This document shows positions 44,970-57,139 of a stretch of 64,000 bases of DNA, one piece after another. Made by a program: the position numbers and the translations under genes. The notes beneath the pieces were generated by a model. It had not been told where the DNA came from. It did no database searches and worked only from the letters and a program-made list of their open reading frames with translations. The stretch lies in assembly GCA_038030265.1 (NCBI GenBank), contig CM075939.1:24967253-25031252 (forward strand). Reading direction: 5' to 3'. The stretch's first letter is position 1. The number at the start of each line of letters is the position of its first letter. This stretch comes from Corythucha ciliata (Eukaryota; Arthropoda; Insecta; Hemiptera; Tingidae).

Positions 44970-46614
44970 TACAGGGTGGAAGGGGATAAGTGTGACAAAA
45001 ATTGTTGGGTGATAGTAGGCCTCATTTGCGACCGAAATCACAACCATATACACCATGGTCCGAAAATCAAAACCCTTCGAGATATGATTTTTCTACAGAT
45101 TTTTAAGGCTTACATAATTTTTTTAAACTAACGGTGAGAAACTCGCATTCAATTTGAATTTTTGCAACTTTTGGTGATGGATCCGGAAAGAGCACACTAT
45201 TTCCTGTCAGGATTGGCCATTTTCGATAGACGTTAACTATTTTATGTGCCCTTAAATGCATGCGGCTCAAAGTCGTGAAAGTCTGGGATTTTATTTTTTT
45301 TCAAAAAAGTCCCCGTTTGCCCACACTAAATCTGAGTATACGGACAACCCGTGATTCAGAAAAACATCTTCAAAGTGTCCTTTACAAAAATAGTCGTAAG
45401 CGTTTTCTTATAGTTCTTTGGTGATTTTTCATCAGAAATGACGATTTCTTAGAAAAAATAATGATTTTTCTCTTCAAAATCGCTTGTTTCGACCTGAAAA
45501 ATTTGAACAAGTTTTGTGATTTTAACGTGATAAAAAGCACTAAAACCTTATAAGCCTTATAGCTTATATCTTATACGTTATACGTTGAATCGAACTGATT
45601 ATGCCCGCCTAGCAAAGTGACAAAAAATGTCGCTCCGGCAGCTAGGGTGTCGGATAGAGAACATTTCACGAATACGAATTTAGTTAATTTAACTTAATTA
45701 GCGATTATTCAGCAAGAATGGCTATAGTGAAATGTTAATTAATGCCGAATAATAGCTAAATAACTAAAAACGTCGAAACTTGTAGTAGTGTAATGCACTT
45801 AACCCGACAGCCAGCGGCCAGAGCGACATTTTCTGATACTTCGGTAGGCGCACACATTGAATTCCACTCTAAGGATATCTTTGGATGTGGTTTTATACCT
45901 CTTTAGCTTGTTAAAATCACAACGATTGATCGAATTTTTCAGGTCAAAACAATCGATTTTGAAAAGAAAAAACATTATTTTTTCTATAAATTGGTCATTT
46001 CTGACGAAAACTCACCAATCTACTAAGAAACGCTTACGACGATTTTAGTGCTTTTTATCACGTTAAAATCACAAAACTTGTTCAAATTTTTCAGGTCGAA
46101 ACAAGCGATTTTGAAGAGAAAAATCATTATTTTTTCTAAGAAATCGTCATTTCTGATGAAAAATCACCAAACAACTATAAGAAAACGCTTACGACTATTT
46201 TTGTAAAGGACACTTTGAAGATGTTTTTCTGAATCACGGGTTGTCCGTATACTCAGATTTAGTGTGGGCAAACGGGGACTTTTTTGAAAAAAATAAAATC
46301 CCAGACTTTCACGACTTTGAGCCGCATGCATTTAAGGGCACATAAAATAGTTAACGTCTATCGAAAATGGCCAATCCTGACAGGAAATAGTGTGCTCTTT
46401 CCAAATTCATCACCAAAAGTAGCAAAAATTCAAATTGAATGCGAGTTTCTCGCAGTTAGTTTAAAAAAATTATGTAAGCCTTAAAAATCGTTAGAAAAAT
46501 CATATCTTGAAGGGTTTTGATTTTCCGACCATAGTGTATATGGTGATTTCGGTCGCAAATGAGGTCTACTTTCACCCAAATTTTTTTGTCACACTTATCC
46601 CCTTCCACCCTGTA
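44970..46614. mobile_element. Giant palindromic element P3
   Basis: Left TACAGGGTGGAAGGGGATAA; right TTATCCCCTTCCACCCTGTA. The axis lies near 45720 (the words TGTCGCTCCGGCAGCTAGGG and CCAGCGGCCAGAGCGACA face each other). A ~180-bp piece of the right arm is duplicated (about 45880-46050). Same subfamily as P4. Confidence 0.9.
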
Positions 46615-46661
46615 TACTCAGTACCTACGTTGTCCCTACAACATAAGGGACAAGCATACAG

Positions 46662-46800
46662 TAGGTCCGTTCCATTGTTTCACGAGTGCTACACTTTTGA
46701 AGAAAATCATCTGGTTTCATTCAATTTTTCGGAATCAGTCAATGAAATCACATTGTTTTTCTAACTAGTGTAGCACTAGCAAAACAATGGAACGGACCTA
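46662..46800. mobile_element. TIR MITE (TAGGTCCGTTCCATTGTTT)
   Basis: Perfect 19-bp ends (TAGGTCCGTTCCATTGTTT / AAACAATGGAACGGACCTA), with an inner GAGTGCTACAC / GTGTAGCACT pair. 139 bp, non-coding. Confidence 0.9.
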
Positions 46801-46959
46801 GTATTTTATGTAATTTTCGATGTTTTATATGATAGGCATAAAAGTCTTCCGAGCGACCTTTCATTACTGTCCCTCCTCTACCCTTTAAGCCTACCTCCAG
46901 GCTGAGCCCCACCACAAGCTACCTCCAAGAAAAAATATTCTGTGGGAAGATATTCTTTC

Positions 46960-47665
46960 CCCAGTCAATAAGAACATTAAAAATAGCTAAAATCGCAACT
47001 AAACAGCTAGTTCTGATTTTGTAGTATGTTGTTAGGACCAGCACCAAGTAGTGTAAATCCAAGTTTGCTCCAAGCTTGATGTAACTTAATGGCCATCGAA
47101 TCATGGTGGCGAGTGGCGACTCAATAGATCCTTTTTATAAAAATGTAGTTTCCTCACTTTTTGTTTTTTAAAAGGATTTTGATGAAACTATTTGGTCTAC
47201 AGACATCTTTGTGTGCTTAAATGGAACATAATTAAATTTGCTAGGACTTCTCTCGACTCGGCTTTTCCCGTAGGATGAGTATTTTAGCCAAAATACGGGT
47301 CGAAAGTTGACCAAAACTTGAAATTTTACATTTTTTGATAAAATATTCGAAATTCAAGGAGCTGTATCTTGGTTACTATATGACCTACCAGAGCTGAGTT
47401 AGGTCTCTAATTGTAGAAAATTTGATTTGGTTTTTAACGTAGTTCGCATGTTTTAGCTTAAAATGCATATTTGAGGAGATATTGGGAAAAACCCGAAAAA
47501 AGTGCAAAACTTTCGCGGTTTTTCGAGTGCTACGAAAGCAGCACAAGTCTTTCGAAACTGCAAACTTGGATTTACATTACTGGTACTGGTCCTATCAACA
47601 TACTAAAAAACCAGAACTAGCCATTTAATTGCGATTTTATTCATCTTGTTGACTGGCCTATACAA
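46960..47665. mobile_element. Foldback element
   Basis: CGCAACTAAACAGCTAGTTC ... GTTAGGACCAGCACCAAGTA ... AATCCAAGTTTGC at left is matched by GCAAACTTGGATTTACA ... TACTGGTCCTATCAACATAC ... AGAACTAGCC at right. Centre about 450 bp. Confidence 0.75.
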
Positions 47666-49693
47666 ATAGATTTTATTAATTATCTTTCATCAAAGACAAC
47701 TGAACGACTGACCTTCTCCTAAAATGAGTCCCTTTTTTCGGGCCTGGCTCCAGGACTTTGAGAATAGGCCCTGTCATTGGGGTGTGTCTAAAACGCAGAT
47801 CTGCCGATTAACACCCCAGATCTTCAGATTAACACCTACAATTCCGTAATTCAACGAACAAATTACTACGCTAAAAAAACAAAGTTACATAAGACATAAT
47901 AGGCACAACGTATAGCCTAGTAAACGAATGCTTCTTAGAAAGGCATAGATTGAACCAGCTGGTAACTCTAAAGTTGTGATTGGGATTTGTTCGGAGGGGT
48001 CGTCTGCAGATGGCGTACTCAAAAGTCCCCGCCTCTAGCCCACGAGTTAGCTGCTGGACGTAGCAAAACGAGCATAATTTTTCACTTTATTACCTGTAGT
48101 TCGTAAACAGTAGGTCCCACCTAAAAACTCATGGGATAACAAAACAAAGTTGACAAAATTCCTCAAAAATTAGTCTTCGACAAGTTTTTTTTAGCTTCAA
48201 CCGCTTAAGAGATAATAGCGTTAAAAGAGACACTATTCTCGAACCCCTTCACTGCTTTTTGTGAACAATGCGTTGTAGCGTCCTCGCCGTTGACGTTACG
48301 ACATTGATGCATAGCAAAGAAGTTAATCATCATGAAATTCTCTTTACAAATAAAAAAATGATACTCGCTTATCTCCAATAGGTGTCGAGATACACGCAGT
48401 AGAAGAAATTGTATTCTTACGGGGTGGTCCTGTTAATTTGATGAAAACGGCTATTAGATATACTAGTTTTGTTAACTTATCCCAGGTAATTTGAAAAATA
48501 GCTTGAACTCATGTGTCTTTAACCGTTTTACAGCTCATTTTACGTCAAAGTTAGTAGTAAATGAGGATATTCGGTCTGTCCGACCCGAGAACTGTAATGA
48601 TCGCGGGGACATGGAAACAAGTGTTCTCATAGCGAAAATTGCTCATGACAAGGTCCCAGGCAACAAAGAAATTCTAGCGGGACCTTTTTTCCCCTTCGGG
48701 TTACTGAAGCAAGCCGAAAAAGTACTGCAGAACTTTTACTTGCGTGGTGGGCAACGTGATTTACCTCCAATGCGACTGCAGTCGAACAGATGGTAATTAC
48801 AGTTCTTTGGTGTTTTTTTGTTAGTTGTTAATCTCTTTAACCCTAGAACACTAACCCTCTTTTACCTGCGCCTATTACTAACCATGCACCGATATGATGA
48901 TAAATGATGCCGTTAGTTGCTAATCTCTTTAAAAACTACTGTTGTAGGAAAATTATTTGTCTCCACGCTACAACTGAGGAGTGGGTTGGAAAGTGTTCGA
49001 CATTACCTTTCTGACGTGTTATTTCTCATAGAAGTCCAATATCAAATAAGTCGAAAAAAATTCTCGTTCTGTAATAGAAAACGTGCCTAAGAAATATCCT
49101 AACAATGTTCGGACGAAGTTATCGCCGATTTCTTGAAGTGAAGGTAGCTCTTAGAGTTTCAGGCTGAAACTCCTCATTTCATAAGATTTCGAATGACCTA
49201 GTCATAAAATGAAGTCGATTCATTTTTCATGGAAATATTGATCTCAGCATCAAAAAAAGTGAGAGGAATGAGCAAAATGGAATATACTTGGCGTGATTCA
49301 TCGGCTTTTTTATTCACATTTTTTGGCTCAAACTCATAGAGCTATCAAATAATGAGTAGAAGAGAGAACCTCACCATGAACTCCCAAAAACTCAGTTATT
49401 CAGAGCCCTTTTTCTGCCCTCAATGCTCAATACACCCCTCAACACAGTTATGTTTTCGGCTTGCTTCAGTAACCCGTGGGAAAAAAAGTTTCCGCTGGAA
49501 TTTCTTTGTCGCCTGGGACCTTTTCATGAGCAATTTTTGCTAAGAGAACGCTTGTTTCCATGTCCCCGCGATCATTACAGTTCTCGCGTCGGACAGACCA
49601 AATATCCTCATCTACAGCTAACTTTGACGTAAAATGAGCCGTAAAACGGTTAAAGACACATGAGTTCAAGCTATTTTTCAAATTACCTGTGAT

Positions 49694-51625
49694 TCGTCCA
49701 TACTACGGAATTCAGCTCTGGGGTTGTACAAAAAAGACCAATATTAAGGTCATACAAACATTCCAGAACAAGGTACTGAGGAGCATTGTCAATGCCCCCT
49801 AGTATGTTCGCAATGATGACCTCCACCGAGACCTCAAGGTGGAAACCGTAAAAGAAGAAATTGAGCAGCACGCGCTCAAACACCAACACCGTCTTCGGGA
49901 CCATATGAACCCGGAAGCACTTCGCCTCCTGGACAACGGTGACGTCGTCAGGCGGCTACAGCGGACAAAACCCATGGACCTTGTGGTGTCGCGGTAGTGA
50001 CAGTGAGGTGCGTGCGTGCTCGTAGGAGGAAGGCCACTGGGCCATGAACTCCAATAATGTTGTAAATTGTATACAGGGTGGAAGGGGATCAGTGTGACAA
50101 ACATTTTTGGGTGATAGTAGGCCTCATTTGCGACCGAAATTACCATATACACCATGGTCCGAAAATCAATACCCTTCGAGATATGATTTTTCTAACGATT
50201 TTTAAGGCTTACATCATTGTTTTAAACTAACGGCGAGAAACTCGCATTCAATTTGAATTTTTGCATTTTTTCGTGATGGATTCGGAAAGATTACACTATT
50301 TTCTGTCAGGATTAGCCATTTTCGATAGACGTTAACTATTTTATATGCCCTTAAAAGCGGCTCAAAGCCGTGCTAATCGGGGAATTATTTTTTTTCAAAA
50401 AAAGTCAGTCCCCGTTTGTCCACACAAAATCGGAGTGTACAGACAACCCGTGATTCAGAAAAACATCTTCAAAGTGTCCTTTACAAAAATAGTCGTAAGC
50501 GTTTTCTTAGTTGTTTGGTGATTTTTCATCAGAAATGACGATTTCTTAGAAAAAATAATGATTTTTCTCTTCAAAATCGCTTGTTTTGACCTGAAAAATT
50601 TGAACAAGTTTTGTGATTTTAACGTGATAAAAAGCACTAAATCCTAATCCAAAACTATACGTTGAATCAAACTGATTATGCTCGTCTACCAAAGTAACAA
50701 AAAATGTCGCTCCGTCAGCTGGGGTGTCGGACTGTCGGATAGAGTTCATTTCACGAAATACGAATTTCGTTAATTTAACTAAATTTGCGATTATTCAGCA
50801 AGAATGGCTATAAAAATGTAGAGTAACAACGTGAAATGTTAATAAATGCCGAATAATAGCTAAATAACTAAAAACGTCGAAACTTGTAGTAGTGTAATCC
50901 ACTTAACCCGACAGCCAGCGGCCGGAGCGACATTTTTTGTTACTTTGGTAGACGAGCATAATCAGTTTGATTCAACGTATAGCTTTGGATTAGGATTTAG
51001 TGCTTTTTATCACGTTAAAATCACAAAACTTGTTCAAATTTTTCAGGTCAAAACAAGCGATTTTGAAGAGAAAAATCATTATTTTTTCTAAGAAATCGTC
51101 ATTTCTGACGAAAAATCTCCAAACAACTTAGAAAACGCTTATGACTATTTTTGTAAAGGACACTTTGAAGATGTTTTTCTGAATCACGGGTTGTCCGTTC
51201 ACTCAGATTTAGTGTGGACAAACGGGGACTGACTTTTTTTGGAGAAAACAAAATCCCCGATTTGCCCGACTTTGAGCCGCATTTAAGGGCACATAAAATA
51301 GTTAACGTCTATCGAAAATGGCTAATCCTGACAGAACATAGTGTGCTCTTTCTGAATCCATCACCAAAAGTTGCAAAAATCCAAATTAAATGCGAGTTTC
51401 TCGCCGTTAGTTAAAAAAAATGATGTAAGCCTTAAAATCGTTAGAAAAATCATGTCTCGAAGGGTTTTCATTTTCGGACCATAGTGTATATGGTAATGAG
51501 GCCTACTATCACCCAAAAATTTTTGTCACACTTATCCCCTTCCACCCTGTATAAGTAAATTAACTTGATGGGCTCAGGCTCAGTTGTTATAATACAGATA
51601 CCTATAATAAAGATATCTAAAAATG

Positions 51626-51665
<40 letters not shown>
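49694..51665 (+). mobile_element. Truncated Jockey-type LINE with poly(A), split by P4
   Basis: Coding end at 49695-49997: YYGIQLWGCTKKTNIKVIQ, FQNKVLRSIVNAP, a TAG where W is expected, YVRNDDLHRDLKVETVKEEI. This is the C-terminus of Jockey-clade ORF2. The 3' UTR continues to 50071, is interrupted by P4, resumes at 51552 and ends in about 42 A (51624-51665). CTGTGAT at 49687-49693 and 51666-51672 is the target duplication. Dead by truncation and stop. Confidence 0.85.
50072..51551. mobile_element. Giant palindromic element P4
   Basis: TACAGGGTGGAAGGGGATCA ... TTATCCCCTTCCACCCTGTA with TA on both sides. Nearly the same as P3. It sits inside the 3' UTR of the LINE above, so it is the youngest of the three layers. 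Confidence 0.9.
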
Positions 51666-51667
<2 letters not shown>

Positions 51668-52224
51668 GTGATAAGTTAACAAAACTAGTATATCTAATAG
51701 CCGTTTTAATCAAATTAACAGGACCACCCCATAAGAATACAATTTCTTCTACTGCGTGTATCTCGACACCTATTGGAGATAAGCGAGTATCATTTTTTTT
51801 ATTTGTAAAGAGAATTTCATGATGATTAACTTCTTTGCTATGCATCAATGTCGTAACGTCAACGGCGAGGACGCTACAACGCATTGTTCACAAAAAGCAG
51901 TGAAGGGGTTCGAGAATAGTGTCTCTTTTAACGCTATTATCTCTTAAGCGGTTGAAGCTACAAAAAAAAAAAAGCTGTTTTGTCATCCCATGAGTTTTTG
52001 GGTGGGACCTACAGTTTACGAACTACAGGTAATAAAGTGAAAAATTATACTCGTTTTGCCACGTCCAGCAGCTAGCTCGTGGGCTAGAGGCGGGGACTTT
52101 TGAGTACGCCATCTGCAGACCCCTCCGAACAAATCCCAATCACAACTTTAGAGTTACCAGCTGGTTCAATCTACTACCTTTCTTTTACTAGACTAGTAGC
52201 AGATCATATTTTGAAGAGACAATG

Positions 52225-52375
52225 AGCCGTATGAATGAAAAAGAGCAAGACCTTATGCTTGCATTTTTTCAAGCATATGGTCATCAATGAAGAATGAAAA
52301 TCGTCATTTTCATTCATAAACAGATGAGCATAATTGAAGTATAAGGTCATGGTTTTTTTTATTCATATGGCTCGC
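52225..52375. mobile_element. Foldback MITE, second copy of the 2516-2670 family
   Basis: ATGAGCCGTATGAATGAAAA ... TTATTCATATGGCTCGC, with the internal GACCTTATGCTTGCATTTTT. Confidence 0.8.
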
Positions 52376-53539
52376 AATATCATGGATATTCAGCAAGGAA
52401 AATTCCAATTTTGCGGATGTTCAGCCTGGAAAATTCCAATGTCGCGGATATTTGCTTTCAAAATGTTGACCTTTCGCCGCTTTTCGCCAAAACACTTCTT
52501 GTACTGTTGTGGCCACGGCTATAGCGATACGGCCGCCGGCATAGCTCGGCGGATACCAAGAAAGATTCCAGAAACTAGAAATTTCAAGGAAATGTTGAAT
52601 TTTTTTTTTTTTAGAAACTGGCAATTTCGTGGTAATAAATCATTCCAGGAAGCAGGTAGTTCTGAGAAAAACTCCGGGGATATAAGTTTTATGAATGATT
52701 CTAATATTTTCAGACGTGCTTAATCCCAATTTTAACTTTGCCCGACGTTGCGACCTCGGCAACATGACAAAATTTGATTAAACTTTTAAAATTCGTGTTT
52801 TTTTCTGGTCTTTTGCTATTCTACGCGTAATATATATTTTTTTCAATATGATTCCTGACATTCCTTACGTCTTCAGGTGTGCTTAATCTGAATTTCAAGC
52901 CCCCGAACCCCTAAGAGAGACGCTATAGCATACAAGCCGAAAAAAACTGAAACATTTTACTTTTAGGGATTTTTCGATGTAATACGCGTCATAAGCTGAA
53001 ATTGACGTAGTTCATGTTAGTTTGGGTTGGGCAAAGCTGGAATTCGCAGTCAGCACACCTGAAAGCATAAGAAATGTGCCGAAACCATATCCTTTAAAAA
53101 ATTATTTCTGGTCGCGTATAGTCCAGTCAAATCGTATAGAATCAAATCAAATCCCCACGAGGACAAAAATCTCGTCTTTGATTTTAGTGCATTTCATTCT
53201 GAAAAAATTTCGCTCCGGCAGCCCAACTTCTTCCTCTATTTTCTCTATTTTTACCACCCTCTCTTCAAAAATGTCGAAAAGTTTCGGTAGTTTTCCAAGG
53301 GCTTTGTTATATTAAATTTTTGTGCCGTATTTTATAATACCTAAACGTGTGAATTTAAGCGATTTTTTGAAATTTCATCCTCCATTTCACCCTCCCTCAT
53401 CAAAGTTTTCGATAAATCTCAATGGAACCCAGGGCTTTCGTTACATTAAATTATTGAGTCGAATTTTAGAGCGCTAAGATGAACTAGTGAAGTTCAACGC
53501 TATTTTTACACTTCCACACCGGAAGGACCACCCCCACCA

Positions 53540-54100
53540 CCTTGAATTTTTCGAAAAATTAAAATGGGAATCAAAGTCTACTATAACATGGAGTATACGT
53601 ACCGAATCTAATGCTTCTAGAATCAACTGGTGAATTATAGTGATTTTTCGACCATTTAACCCCTATCCCCCCTCCACCTTGACCGATTTGGCCCAAATGC
53701 AATACCGACCGGGGTCTTATGACTACTGATTTTCGTACCAAAGCGCGTTCCGCTAAATTGATTTCTTCGAGAGTTATCTTGCTAACAAGACCACACACTT
53801 ACTTCCACTCCGGGAGCAACACCCCCTCCCCTTCGACTTTTTCAAAAAATTAAAATGGGAATCAAAGGCTACTCTAACATGGAGTATACGTACCGAATAT
53901 GATGCTTCTAGAATCAACTGTTGATTTTTAGTGATTTTTTGACGACTTCAAGCCCGATTTTCCCCCCCTCCACCTTGACCGATTTGGCCCAAATGCAATA
54001 CCGACCGGTGTCTTATGACTACTGATTTTTGTGCCAAAGCGCGTTCCGCTAAACTAATTTCTTCGAGAGTTATCGTGCTAACAAGAAAACGGCCATAATA
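53540..54100. repeat. Tandem duplication, period about 291 bp
   Basis: AAAATGGGAATCAAAG occurs at 53561 and 53852, followed in both by ACATGGAGTATACGTACCGA, TTGACCGATTTGGCCCAAAT and TTCCGCTAAA. Confidence 0.85.
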
Positions 54101-54107
54101 TATATAT

Positions 54108-54348
54108 ATATATGAATCCTGGAGACCACTGAATTCGTGTTCTAGAGGTTTTGAAACGTGAAAAAAACATGACATGACCCATGTTTGCCACCATCACGAC
54201 GAGACCAATAGTGCATTTTCAGAATGAAACACACTAAAATGCACTACTTATTGGTCTCGTCGTGATGGTGGCAAACATGGGTCATGTCATGTTTTTTTCA
54301 CGTTTCAGAACCTCTAGAACACGAATTCAGTGTTCTCCAGGATTCATA
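54108..54348. mobile_element. Palindrome ATGAATCCTGGAGA ... TCTCCAGGATTCAT
   Basis: Arms of about 110 bp around 54235 (GACATGACCCATGTTTGCCA and its complement). A third half copy is at 55037-55160. Possibly the host element split by P5. Confidence 0.85.
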
Positions 54349-54966
54349 TACAGGTGTAAAAAAAGCGACTGGACAGAGAAAAACCAGTGAAGGGGCAACT
54401 CATTTCTGATCGAAATGACTATTTTCACTTTTGCCAAATTCCGCTTTGTTTCCCAGATATCCGCCATTTTCTGATTTTTTCAGAAACAGCTAGTTGCACG
54501 CGCAATAATTGTTGCAATGGCAAAAGTGATGAGCCCATTGGAAAGAGCACAAAATTTTCTATTTAAAGAGCCTATTTTTATCTAGATCAGACGATATCTA
54601 CTACGTTTCGAATCAGCTTATTAGCGAGGAAACTTAATTCCGGAAGTATTGGTGATACGGTTATGTAGTCAGAAAATTACGTTTTTTCGCCAATAAGCTG
54701 ATTTAAAACGTAGTAGATATCGTCTGATCTGGATTAAAGAAGGCTCTTTAAATAGAAAATTTTGTGCTCTTTCCAATGGGCTCATCATTTTTGCCATTGC
54801 AACAATTACTGCGTGTGCAACTAGCTGTTTCTGAAAAAATCAGAAAATGGCGGATATCTCGGAAACAAATCGGAATTTCGGAAAAGTGCAAATAGTCATT
54901 TCGATCAGAAATGAGTTGCCCCTTCACTGGTTTTTCTCTGTCCAGTCGCTTTTTGTACACCCTGTA
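54349..54966. mobile_element. Palindromic element P5
   Basis: TACAGGTGTAAAAAAAGCGA ... TCGCTTTTTGTACACCCTGTA-like ends. Arms of about 250 bp (GAAAAACCAGTGAAGGGGCA inverted at right). Inserted at an AT-rich (TA)n border of the previous palindrome. Confidence 0.85.
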
Positions 54967-55259
54967 TATATCTATATGTATATCCTTTATATATGTATAT
55001 ACACACATATAAAAATATATGTGTAATATATAGATATATATGAATCCTGGAGAACACTGAATTCGTGTTCTAGAGGTTCTGAAACGTGAAAAAAACATGA
55101 CATGACCCATGTTTGCCACCATCACGACGAGACCAATAGTGCATTTTCAGGATGAAATGCACTAAAACACGAAAATTTACAAATAGCATCAAATTTCAGC
55201 ATGTTGCTGGGGTCGTAACGTTGGGCAAAGTTGAAATTCCGAGTCAGCACACCTGAAAG

Positions 55260-56340
55260 CATTAGAATCAATCAAAAAACTTAGCCCCGGAGTTTTTTCT
55301 TGAAACTAATGAAACCTGCTTCCTGGACTAAATGTACCGGAAACTAACGGATGATTATTTCCAAGTGACACTGGCGCCACAAGTGGGGTTCAGGGTCAAA
55401 GAATGCTCCCCCAATGGTCTTGTTCGTGGAACAGCGCTCCCTCAATCCAATTTTTGAGGAATCGAGAGAAAAATGGCTTCGTGTTGAATTTGCCTACTCC
55501 TAAAAATTACCGTTTGCACCTTCCACAACATCATTCGGGTTCACGAGGTTGGTTTCTAACGAGCCAGATCTGCAAACTTTGGGCTTTGATAGAGCCAAAC
55601 CACCGGAATTGATTGTATTTATGGAGGCAAACGTGGAATTGGCTGGAAAAAACAGCAAAAGTGGGTGCCATTAGTGCTGAATTCGCGAAATTGCTTCTAT
55701 GAAGGCCATAAACGCGTCAAATCGCTTTATTGAACCCCGTGAAATATGACTTTTTAATGAGTCAACCCCGAAAATTTGGATTTTGAGAGAGCCAGTCCTT
55801 CAAAATTGATTTTTCAAATGGCCGAATCTCTGAAATTTGGGCTTAAATGGGTGAAAACTGTCAATTCTAGCCATCTAACTGAGACAATTCCAGTCAAGAC
55901 CATAAAGAAGAGGAATGTGACTCTGGGACCAACTGTTTCATCCTCCTATTTGGCCTTTTTGGGTGATTAAAACCCGAAAAATTTGGTTCTTTGGGATCAA
56001 AATCCACGAAATTTAGGCTTTGAAAGGGCTAACCCCACGAAAATTGTATTTTAATGTGCTCAATGGGCATTTTGGTTCAGAGGGAAAATTATATTTCATG
56101 GCGTAGCTCCATTAATGGCTCTTCCCCTCCAAGTTTCTGCTCTGAATAGAACTACTCAGATTCTTGTCCCCCCCCCCTGCCGGTTGACATCCGCCACTGC
56201 CAAGTGATGAAATTTCGTGGCTTTATTTGTCAGGCTTTGGGTTCTGTCACGGCTGCCTAGCCCTGGGTATATGCCCTCTAAAAAAAAGCCCCGACTTGTA
56301 ATTTCGCGAAGGTTAAGACCATATTTAGACCAGAAATGTA
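55260..56340. repeat. Degenerate family C array
   Basis: Words like CGCGAAATTG, TTTGAGAGAGCCA and CCACGAAATTTAGGCTTTGA recur every 30-40 bp. No gene. Confidence 0.6.
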
Positions 56341-56379
56341 CAATTTCGCAGTTATTTAGCACCGAATGATATAATTTAT

Positions 56380-56580
56380 ATGCTCAGCAATTTATGAATG
56401 GAAGTGATGATTTTTATTCATACATTGATGATGATGACCATTATGCTTGCAAAAATTGAAGCATGGTCATGCTCTTTGTTATTCATTACGCCTCAATGAG
56501 CCGTATGAATAAAAAAGAGCATGACCTTATGCTTGCATTTTTTCAAGCATATGGTCATCAATTATAACAACAATAAATTA
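56380..56580. mobile_element. Two adjoining copies of the foldback MITE
   Basis: TTATGAATGGAAGTGATGA ... GGTCATGCTCTTTGTTATTC and then ATGAGCCGTATGAATAAAAA ... CAAGCATATGGTCATCAATT. Same family as 2516-2670 and 52225-52375. Confidence 0.75.
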
Positions 56581-56889
56581 TGAACAAATGAGCATAATTA
56601 CAAGTGTAACACTTCCCTACTGGCCCAGCTTCCATGGCTATTGGCCGAAGAACTAGCATTTCCTGCTCACCAATTCCTAATTGGTAATTGCCTAACTTGA
56701 TCCCAGGTACAGGTATATTATCACAGAATGTCACAGGCTTCTCTTTATGTTTGCATTTCATCACAAAATCTCAGGTAAGTTTATTATTATTTTTACTATT
56801 ATTAAAAATCATAACAGCTATTTCAGTTATTATATTGTCAATCTTTCATGTCTATCTTCTATATTTCAGATCAGCCTCCATAGGTTTAG

Positions 56890-57130
56890 CATCTTCAGGA
56901 AGCTAAACAAATGGCTCTTCTGTTCCACATCACTCCCTAGAATTTCTTTTGGAACATCGCAGTCCTATACTGCATCTACACTCTGTCAACATACGGCACC
57001 CGATGAGGATATGCTCCACAGTTAATTTGTGATCACACAAAGCAACCAGGAGGAGTTCTTTTGAAAATCAGGTGCAGGTGAGCCTGTCATCAGACTTGAT
57101 TCTCGTCCTATTAAACCGCTTCCGAATAAC
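56890..57130 (-). pseudogene. LINE ORF2 C-terminal remnant
   Basis: Read on minus: RFNRTRIKSDDRLTCT, a stop, then LLLVALCDHKLTVEHILIGC and LTECR. The CDH...LTVEHIL(x)C motif is typical of the ORF2 C-terminus of Jockey/R1-type LINEs. It carries in-frame stops. Confidence 0.5.
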
Positions 57131-57139
57131 GACACGAAT

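Larger units (their letters stand above)
47946..52175. mobile_element. Large palindromic element, interrupted by nested insertions
   Basis: Left arm 47946-48482 (AGATTGAACCAGCTGGTAAC ... GTTTTGTTAACTTATCC) pairs with 51673-52175. Inner arm 48484-48720 pairs with 49458-49690. The right half is split at 49693 by a Jockey-type LINE, which is itself split by P4. Frames of 101 and 71 codons here (48491 plus, 49681 minus) are mirror images of the arms. Confidence 0.85.
52590..55330. repeat. Complex inverted-repeat region
   Basis: Text at 52610-52780 (TTTCAGACGTGCTTAATCCC, CTTTGCCCGACGTTGCGACC) is inverted at 55185-55320, and partly repeated at 53030-53080. Inside lie a ~291-bp tandem duplication, a palindrome and P5. 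No gene seen. Confidence 0.65.

Noticed and set aside
48491..49681. Protein containing NRFTAHFTSKL seen twice
   Set aside because: The two frames are on inverted arms of the same palindromic element; no homology to any family I know.
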